From positions 65,609,640-65,673,639 of the forward strand of contig JAVIAB010000101.1 in NCBI GenBank assembly GCA_032433765.1: DNA of 64,000 bases, read 5' to 3'. The DNA comes from Megaustenia siamemsis (lineage: Eukaryota > Mollusca > Gastropoda > Stylommatophora > Ariophantidae). The notes under the pieces were generated by a model. That model ran no database searches and had not been told where the DNA came from. It saw only the letters and a list, made by a program, of their open reading frames with translations. The position numbers and the translations under genes are program-made. This document shows, one piece after another, positions 56,694-64,000 of the stretch; within the stretch, counting starts at the first letter, position 1, and each line of letters starts with the position of its first letter.

Positions 56694-58640
56694 TATAATG
56701 GATGGCCCACTGATACGTCTAGTACCCTAATATTAACAAAAAAACGATACCGTTATCACTGATATACAACCCATACTCATTGGTTACTATAATGTCATGC
56801 AAAACATTCCCTTGCAATCACACACTAACCTATGACGCCGTGAATGAGTGTTGTCTTCAAGAGTAAATCACATCTCAATATTTCTCAAGTGCCAGAAAAT
56901 CAGTAAAACCCGTACTATTCCATATATTTTGTCTTTCATTATGTGTCTTTGTTTCTATTTCCTTTCCTTCTTTAAAGCTACATTGCAAGACAAAACAAAT
57001 ATAGACGAAACACCAACATAACCAGTAATGGTAGGTGACTAAATATGGATATATCGGAGTATACATTACAGTCTAAATCACCACCGACACTCCACACATT
57101 TGGAAAAAATATGATATTATATTATGTTAGCATTATTGCCACTGCACAGGACTAATGCAAAGTTCTCCTGACTGTTTCCCCTCCAAATATTGAGAATATC
57201 CGAGGAGAACCTTGACCCTAATGCCCGAGCTCTGCAGCGCGGCTTAATTGAAAATACGTAATCGTAAAATTAAATTTGACTAAAATATACAATAATTGAA
57301 CATACAGAGCAACTTATATTATTTTATTGAAGGACATATTTACCTTCTTAATAAAAATGTTGGTAGAAATATGACTTTTCATAATATAACTTTAAACACG
57401 AAAAGTACAAACGAGCTCTAAAAAAAAATAAAGTTGTACATGCGCTATTTCACTTCATGGAAAAAAAAAATAGGAAAAAAGTACTTTATTTGACACTTAT
57501 AGTAAGAGTAAATGAACTAGGACAAAGTATAATTAAAGGAACATCAAAATAATAAAGTAAATGATCACATGTAGATGATGTCTACAATTATATATCAGAA
57601 CAGACAAAATACAATAAGTAAAAAGAACATCCAATATGAAAAAAATTGAATAGCATTAGAAAATATTTCAATTAATAGAACAACTGATTATAACGTGCAA
57701 AACAGAAATCGATATAAATAATATATTAGCAATATAATTCCCAGACTGCACTACCAATGACAAACATGGTGCAGTAAACGATGCACAAATGCAGCAAGGA
57801 AAGTAAGTTGAGGTGACATAGAAATATAAGGAAGCATAAACGACTAAATATAAAAGGGATACAATATAAAAACCAATACAACTGTTAATTAACAGCAAAA
57901 AACATGAACAAATCAAATGCTCTTTCAATTAACAAGAGTGAAATATAGAAAGCACTGTACAAATCTGTAATTTTAACACGATCGTGTCACAGTGCAGACT
58001 GTGACTAGGATCATTCACTAGTCTGCTGCCAAATCTAGCTACTGCCCATTAGGTTCCACTACGCCAAATAGGTAACGAAGAAACCACGCATCGACACCTA
58101 GCAAGCTAATACATTCTGGATTGGTTGAGCAGTTCATCAAGACCCTCAATGGGTCACTGAGCACTCGTGAACACGACAATAGCGCTGAGGAAACAAAATG
58201 GCAGCATCACCGCAACGTCATCTACAACAAAAGCGGTTAGCATCTTTGGAAAACTGACATTTACGTCTCACGATTGGTTTGAAGCCAACTCCCATGTTAT
58301 GACACCCGTAATCGAAGCTAAACGTGCGGTATTCTGAAATAACAAGCGTGTACCTAATACGAATACTATACAGGCTGTTAAAATGGCCAGAAACAAAGTC
58401 CAGCAAACAATTTAACGCTGCGCAACAAAGTAATGGCTCCAGCTTAGCGACGGCATCCAGACTGTATGTCTGTTCTTAATAAGCAACGGGAAAAGAATGC
58501 AACGTACAATAAAAAGGAACTAATGAATAAGGAAGTAGCATAGCCCGAGGATAGGACATTTTCGAGAATAATATAATAATAATAAAATGAATACTCCATT
58601 TTTCTAATCTTTGCTGTGAATTACAAATGCATGTGAATGA
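56694..58640. other. Unassigned AT-rich DNA
   Basis: No recognised element. 58010-58420 has more balanced composition but gives no recognisable frame. Confidence 0.4.
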
Positions 58641-58653
58641 GACACACACACAC

Positions 58654-58655
<2 letters not shown>

Positions 58656-58706
<51 letters not shown>
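58656..58706. repeat. (GA)n tract
   Basis: About 25 GA repeats after a short (CA)n. Frames through it are artefacts. Confidence 0.9.
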
Positions 58707-58710
<4 letters not shown>

Positions 58711-59214
58711 GGCACCGAGAAAGAGTGAGTCAAAAAGAAAAAGGAGAGATATGAAGAGATAATTGAAATAAGACTTTAAGCAGACTTGATAGTCGTGACA
58801 GATAGCCGCACTACTTGACTTAACGTTCATCACAGCAGTAGGGCAATCATCATGCTGCTCTAATGCTCGCTCATTTACGTTCCATATATCATTTATGTAC
58901 ACATGGACTAAATATCTCCACTCCACACGGTCAGCTTTCTGTGCTCAACAAATTATGTGAGACAATTTGCCTCAGTAGATCTGAATATTAGGTTTGATTG
59001 ATGTGTATATGTTATAGAACACCCTTAACACATATATTAAATACATACATTGCGTGATAGGTTTAAAATCTGGAAAAGAATATACGTGAAACATATAAGA
59101 TTACCTTCATAAACTCATTTATATACCCGATCTAAACACTCGATATATTGAGTAGACCTCATATGTATGTATGTCTTGCATGTATACACAGACAAGTTAA
59201 CACATTTCTTCTTT

Positions 59215-59445
59215 TTCTTTGGCTTTTGTACATCTGTATTTCATAAGACCCCCAGCCCCGAAGAAAATTTGGGGAACAAGTGAAAACTTTCTTCAGCACT
59301 TTTCCATTTCTCTCTATCACAAGTAATTCTTTGAGACTTCAACATCGATTCTTTATGTTATCTTTCCATCGCGCGTTTAGTCTACCTCTTCCTTTTGCTC
59401 CTTCCACAGTTTCTTACATAATGGTCTCTGTTAGGCAAAGCGACT
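59215..59445 (-). mobile_element. LINE 3'-end fragment
   Basis: On the - strand codons for KGRGRLNARWKDNIK then SLKELLVIERNG resemble the GRGRPKxRWKDNI-type end of LINE proteins. One stop inside. Confidence 0.5.
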
Positions 59446-59521
59446 GATATAAGTGGCCACTCAATAACCTTTACCACTTCTTTACAATAGTTATGAGAAC
59501 ATTATCATCATCAGGTCGCAT

Positions 59522-59803
59522 GTCTTTGCAGAACTCTGCATTCACCTGTCTTTGTTGAGTGTTGCATCCACCTGTCTTTGCAGAGCGTTGCATCCATCTA
59601 TCTTTGCAGAACCGTGCATTCACCTGCTTTTGTTGAGTGTTGCATCCATTTATCTTTGCAGAACTTTGCATTCACCTGTCTTTGTTGAGTGTTGCATCCA
59701 CCTGTCTTTGCGGAGCGTTGCATCCATCTATCTTTGCAGAACCGTGCATTCACCTGTCTTTGCAGAGCGTTGCATCCATCTGTCTTTGCAGAACGTTGCA
59801 TTC
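59522..59803. repeat. 26-bp minisatellite
   Basis: About 11 copies of TCTTTGCAGAACGTTGCATC plus CACCTG with GTTGAGTGTTGC variants. The unit length is not a multiple of three, yet frames stay open on both strands for up to 100 codons. I regard these as incidental. Confidence 0.88.
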
Positions 59804-60609
59804 ACCACAGCCAGTCTGATAGAATATATTAATGAACGTAAACATGAACGCTAGTCACAAAACAATGACAAATTATCACAACAAAAGTGAAAATGCATTA
59901 TATGCATTCTGAGAGGAAATTTCTCAGAACAGAAGGAATTGAGATATAAAAAAAAAACAAGTAGCAATGCACTAAATTGAAACATATATTTTTGGCCACA
60001 TGATAAGGATATATGTTGATTTGGCACAACGGATCCTCAAAAACCCTACCAGAAAAGATCAATAGTTGACAGATGTAAAAATAAGAAATAAAACGAACAA
60101 ATGAAGTAATAGACATACAATGTAGAATCGGGAGAAGCCACCGGAAAAAAAAAGTAAAAGGCTGCAAAACGTATTTCACTTCTAAGCTGCAATAAAAAAA
60201 AAGAATAGGTTTCCTTATGTAGGCTTGTAAATGAAACATAGATCCTCTTTATTGTTTTCTTAATAAATATCAGCATTTGTTAACGGAGTCATGGTAATGG
60301 AAGGAAATAGCAAGTGGTAATGAATTATTTTCAGTTTGCTTTGCATTGTCTTTGATGACATGGATGACCGGATGAATATCTGGAGACCGCGAGCAAACCT
60401 TAAAATAAGTGAAGATAAAGATCATCTATTGCACTATGAGCTAAAAGTAAAGAAAGGTTGCAGGCAAAAAAAATGTACATCATGGATGGCATGCGAAGTA
60501 ATGTCATCAAACAGGTTTGTGGGCTTACAAATACCTATACTGGTGGAGTGGACGCCGGTGCCTACGTCATTTAGAATCATATTTCCATGTATTGTCACAC
60601 ACGACCGGA
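59804..60609. other. Unassigned DNA
   Basis: A 92-codon frame (60336-60611: HYELKVKKGCRQKKCTSWMA) has no recognisable family. The rest is AT-rich. Confidence 0.4.
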
Positions 60610-60678
60610 AATGAGGTAGCAGAATCAAGTCGTGCGCAATATGGAGATCAAAGCCCTCACCTGGGACAATATCGACGA

Positions 60679-60857
60679 ATCAATTCAGAGGAAAAGGTAT
60701 GTTTACAGAACTCAGAAAAAATGACAAATAATCAACAACAGAAAATAAACAAAGAACAATATATGGAACAAAGCAGGATTGAACCGGTACTCAGTGGCAC
60801 AGCGTCTTGCCAAGAAAAGCCAAATGCTAGGGAACGCTGCCACTTAGCTAACTAACC
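60679..60857 (-). repeat. SINE family 1, complete, with 11-bp target duplication
   Basis: Read on the - strand, it starts GGTTAGTTAGCTAAGTGGCA with box A TAGCTAAGTGG (60850-60840) and box B GGTTCAATCC near 60777-60786, and ends CTCTGAATTGAT. The flanks carry an exact AATATCGACGA duplication at 60668-60678 and 60858-60868. This proves insertion into LINE-D by target-primed integration. Confidence 0.9.
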
Positions 60858-61413
60858 AATATCGACGAGGGAGATGAAGTCATCTATACAGACGGATCAG
60901 TAATACGACAACAAATGAGTGCATGAACATTTACAGCAGTCTCGTCAGGCAGTCAAAAAAGAAGATAGTGGAGTATGCGTCATGGCCATGAGTAGCATGG
61001 CGATGGAGGTGATGGCAATGATAAGGGATTTCATCTGGTTGGAGTCACCACGTACACTTCTGTATACTAAGTGATTCGATGAGCATGATAGGAAAAGCGG
61101 AGGCGGGCTCTGTACGTAGCAATGGGTAGAGTCATTAAAGAGGTCAGCGATACCCAGAGGCACCTTTGCCTACTTTGTCTACTGGACATACTGGAGTAGG
61201 GAACAATGAAAGAACGTTCAGGTTGGCTAGCTGTGCTGTCATTGAAGACAGTCACGTAATGGACCCATCATTAATGCCCTCCGTAATGCGGTAAGGGCAC
61301 AGAGCTACGACAAATATGAGACCACGTCACTTTGTTGGAGAAATAAATGGGAGTAAAGATGTGTACGCACAGAAACGAAATGGCTTTGTGGCTACATAAT
61401 AGGATCGACACAG

Positions 61414-61953
61414 CTGGAGATGTCAGTCGCTGGAGATGTCAGTCGCTGGATATGTCAGTCACTGGAGATGTCAGTCACTGGAGATGTCAATCGCTGAAGA
61501 TGTCAGTCACTGGCGATGTCAATCGCCGGAGATCTCAGTCGCTGGAGATGTCATTCACTGGAGATGTCATTCGCTGGAGATGTCAGTCACTGGAGATGTC
61601 ATTCGCTGGAGATGTCAGTCACTGGAGATGTCAATCGCCGGAGATCTCAGTCGCTGGAGATCTCATTCGCTGGAGATGTCATTCGCTGGGGATGTCAGTC
61701 ACTGGAGATGTCAATCGCCGGAGATCTCAGTCGCTAGCGATCTCATTCGCTGGAGATGTCATTCGCTGGAGATGTCAGTCACTGGAGATGTCAATCGCCG
61801 GAGATCTCAGTCACTGGAGATGTCATTCGCTGGAGATGTCAGTCACTGGAGATGTCATTCACTGGAGATGTCAATCGCTGGAGATCTCAGTAGCTGGAGA
61901 TGTCAATCGCCGGAGATGTCATTCGCTGGAGATGTCAATCGCTGGAGATCTCA
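61414..61953 (+). repeat. 16-bp minisatellite born within LINE-D
   Basis: About 34 copies of CTGGAGATGTCAGTCG (variants CTGGAGATCTCAGTCG, CTGGAGATGTCATTCG, CCGGAGATGTCAATCG). The ancestral LINE-D sequence at 43661-43681 already carries CTGGAGTCGTCAGTCG followed by a second CTGGA exactly 16 bp later. All three frames stay open because 48 bp encodes 16 residues in each frame. Confidence 0.93.
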
Positions 61954-62554
61954 GTCGCTGGAGTCTGTAGTTCCATGGACACTCGAAGACATGCTGAGGG
62001 AATATGAAGCACCTAAGTCCCGAGTGCAATGATTATAACCATCACGAATAACGCAATAACTCAGTGTAAATAGCATTAGTGGTATAACGTTACCTCGTTG
62101 GCTTGGTGACGTGGGTTTAAAAACATCTTGACGCTCTCAAGTCGACAACTGTTAAAGTAACGGATACCTCATTAAGATGATGATAAGTAAATATGGTGAG
62201 GAGGAACACTTGCACCAAAAACTGCGGCCAAATCTGATGATATATACTCCCCTGCGACATATATTAACATAACTTAAAAATGCGTTGTTGTCATAGAACA
62301 ATATGACATCACACAAATATCCCATACGTATAATAAGATGTGAAAGAAACATTTACTTTTGATGACAAATATTACATACTGTTCGTATCTGGTCTCAGTT
62401 AACTTACATGTTCTTTGTTATTCAGCACAAATGTTTCTGCACTCTGAGAATATAGACAATGTTATCTCAACTAATAATAGAATTTGTATGCATAACATAT
62501 ATACATATCTTAATATATGTATATAACATATATAACAAATATAACATACATACA

Positions 62555-62560
62555 TATCTT

Positions 62561-62615
<55 letters not shown>

Positions 62616-62635
62616 ATATATATAAAGATCGATAA
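62555..62635. repeat. (AT)n tract
   Basis: AT-dinucleotide tract with TATAAAGATATATA flanks. Confidence 0.9.
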
Positions 62636-62709
62636 CTAATATATATGGAATTTGTAGATTAATGGGTGTTGTCATGTGAGGATCAGTAATGTCGAATCTA
62701 CAGCTCTAG

Positions 62710-63126
62710 TATGGAGGTATGCGGAACACCCGGTACTATCGTTGTATGCGGAACACCCTATGCTATGGACGTATGTGGAACACCCTGTACTATAGAGGTT
62801 TAAGGGAGACCCTGTACTATGAAGGTATGTGGAACACTCTATACTATAGATTTATACAGGAGACCCGGTACTATCGATGTATGCGGAACATAATGTACTA
62901 TGGAGGTATGCGGAACACACTGTACTATGGAGGTATCTAGAACACAATATACCATGGAGGTATGCGGAACACCCTATACTTTTGAGGTATGCGGAACACC
63001 ATGTACTATGGAGGTATGCGGAACACCCTTAGTATTGAAGTATACGAAACACGTTGTACTATGGAGTTATCTAGAACACAATATACCATGGAGGTATGCG
63101 AAACACGCTGTACTATGGAGGTATCT
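62710..63126. repeat. 27-bp minisatellite
   Basis: About 15 copies of TATGGAGGTATGCGGAACAC plus CCTGTAC, period 27. The 9-residue periodic frame (MRNTLYYGG-like) is open over 73 codons. The unit is a multiple of three, so a repetitive peptide is formally possible, but no start context or neighbour supports expression. Confidence 0.88.
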
Positions 63127-63130
63127 ATAG

Positions 63131-63575
63131 CTCGTTTCAAATCATATGCCCAACTTCAAAACGCTATTACTCTCTAACCGTTTGTTAAATACTTTTGAAA
63201 TTTTCCAAATGTTATTAGAATGCGAAAGACCCTTTAAATGTATATTTAACAGATATCTTGCAGCTGCAGTTTTCTTAAAGCGGCGATATTTCTTTGATGT
63301 TTGTCAAAATTGTAAATTGTGAAGCCCTAAAGAATAGAAATTACCGTAGTTGCTGGTCTATGATTAATTTTCACTAGGTAAAGGCGTGGCCGTAATGAGG
63401 AAATAGCTGAATAAGGAAAAACACCAGGAGAATTATTGTCTTCTCAGTTCGAGGACGGACGATAATATCAAGGTATACCTGTATGTCCAATTTTCATACT
63501 TGTGTGGTCCTGAAAAGGACCGTTTGTTGAACTAATTTAAAGTAATATAGGGGCCAACATTGTGGGGGCTATATA
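63131..63575. other. Unassigned DNA
   Basis: Nothing recognised. Confidence 0.4.
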
Positions 63576-63578
63576 CTT

Positions 63579-64000
63579 TCATTCTGAATCAGACGAGTCT
63601 AAAAGATTAATAACTGTTTGGGGTTGAACATTCCACAAACCATCATTTTTCCAATATTCCTCTTCCTGTTTTAAGACGTGGTCTTCACATTTAGCCCAAT
63701 AATCTTTGTCTATATTTAATAGAGCGAGATTAGCAAGAGTCTTTACATCGCATATTTTGAATGTTGTATTTTCATCTGCCACTTGTCCTTTTAATTTTGC
63801 CCAGATTAGTTCTATTGGATTTAAATGAACATGGTAAGGTGCAAGCCTCAAACTTATATGACCGTGCTCTTGGATAATCTTATCTATTTGAAAAATCTTT
63901 GTCTCTGTTTTTGCTTTACTAGAGATAATAATTCAGGTTTTAAGTACATGTTATTAAATTGTATGTGCTCCTTTGTGAGCCATATCTTAATAGCATCTTT
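63579..64000 (-). mobile_element. Tc1/IS630-like DDE transposase, C-terminal part, truncated by window
   Basis: On the - strand, 63851-63579 is open (90 codons): MRLAPYHVHLNPIELIWAKL contains the third catalytic residue (Glu in NPIELIW), followed by KGQVADENTTFKICDVKTLA, then DYWAKCEDHVLKQEEEYWKN and an acidic end LLDSSDSE. Upstream (63852-64000) the frame is interrupted but still reads IKIWLTKEHIQFNNMYLKPE and LLSLVKQK, the linker before the third residue in this family. The rest of the gene lies beyond the right edge. Confidence 0.75.

Larger units (their letters stand above)
60610..62065 (+). mobile_element. LINE-D copy with nested SINE and minisatellite
   Basis: Fragmentary RNase H: YTDGSVIRQQMSA near 60891 (first Asp), SSMAMEVMAMIRDF near 60990 (Glu), the 'ctaagtgattcgatgagc' Asp codon at 61067-61085, GNNERTFRLASCAVIED near 61200, and a terminus after 61955 with ECNDYNHHE-like codons and a CGCAATAACTCAG tail. 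It is interrupted by the SINE at 60679-60857 and swollen by the 16-bp array at 61414-61953. Confidence 0.8.

Noticed and set aside
59471..59854. Cys/Lys/Gln-rich repetitive protein on either strand
   Set aside because: Artefact of a 26-bp minisatellite that happens to lack stops.
61347..62032. Long repetitive protein (207 and 198 codons)
   Set aside because: The 16-bp array keeps all three frames open by construction; it lies inside a decayed LINE-D.

Overview
This is a gene-poor, AT-rich stretch of animal nuclear DNA made almost entirely of mobile elements, their fragments and tandem repeats. I see no intact host gene, rRNA gene, functional tRNA gene or CRISPR array. The repeat mix (tRNA-derived SINEs, several endonuclease/reverse-transcriptase LINE families with microsatellite tails, mariner, hAT and Tc1-like DNA transposons, many AT dinucleotide tracts) fits an invertebrate. 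My impression is lophotrochozoan, perhaps mollusc, but the sequence does not settle this.

The most important object is a compact virus-like transposon of the Polinton/Maverick (adintovirus-like) type at 9434-18537 (9,104 bp). It starts AGTAGTAGG, ends CCTACTACT and is flanked by an exact 6-bp duplication, CGCGTG, at 9428-9433 and 18538-18543. It sits inside a tRNA-derived SINE. Its inverted terminal repeats are very long (about 2.05 kb left, 1.41 kb right). Each has an outer unique part with four copies of a CAGCGGTTCTAAAA motif and an inner minisatellite. Between them, all on the + strand, lie: the C-terminal half of a small basic hydrophobic-tailed protein, a broken proline-rich accessory gene, a broken retroviral-type integrase with a chromodomain (F54H12.3-like), a 5'-truncated LINE insertion, a penton-like minor capsid gene, an adenoviral pX/pVI-like core peptide gene, a major capsid (F54H12.2-like) gene with one nonsense codon and one frameshift, and an intact adenain-like cysteine protease. 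The last four are packed with overlaps or gaps of 0-13 bp. No protein-primed DNA polymerase B and no FtsK/HerA ATPase is present, although both ends and the target duplication are intact. It therefore looks like a replication-deficient element that kept a morphogenesis cassette.

Left flank, 1-9433: an old LINE on the - strand (endonuclease at 2217-2504, RT motifs at 650-1230), 3' ends of other LINEs, a GT-rich tract, and the SINE that was the Polinton target. Right flank, 18538-25900: LINE fragments and two copies of an unclassified repeat (called X here) with a conserved reading frame. 25.94-28.46 kb is a two-phase 43/44-bp minisatellite. 29543-30953 is a mariner-like element complete at both ends with a dead transposase. 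31.2-39.5 kb is a nest of LINE copies (families A, B and C as used below). 41.3-44 kb is a minisatellite block, a decayed gene with two cysteine-rich modules, a third X copy and an RNase-H LINE. 46.3-46.9 kb is a hAT end. 48.1-49.4 kb is the best-preserved RT in the window. 53.0-54.2 kb is a compositionally distinct unclassified block. 54.3-64 kb holds more LINE-A copies, several minisatellites (one born inside a LINE reading frame), and the 3' part of a Tc1-like transposase at the right edge.

LINE labels used below: A = family ending in a short arginine/tyrosine-rich peptide and a (GAT)n tail; B = RTE-like family with YADD RT, also with a (GAT)n tail; C = FADD RT with a C-terminal zinc-finger-like motif and an (AT)n tail; D = family with a C-terminal RNase H and an (AATAACTC)n tail. 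All family assignments come from reading motifs by eye. No database search was run.
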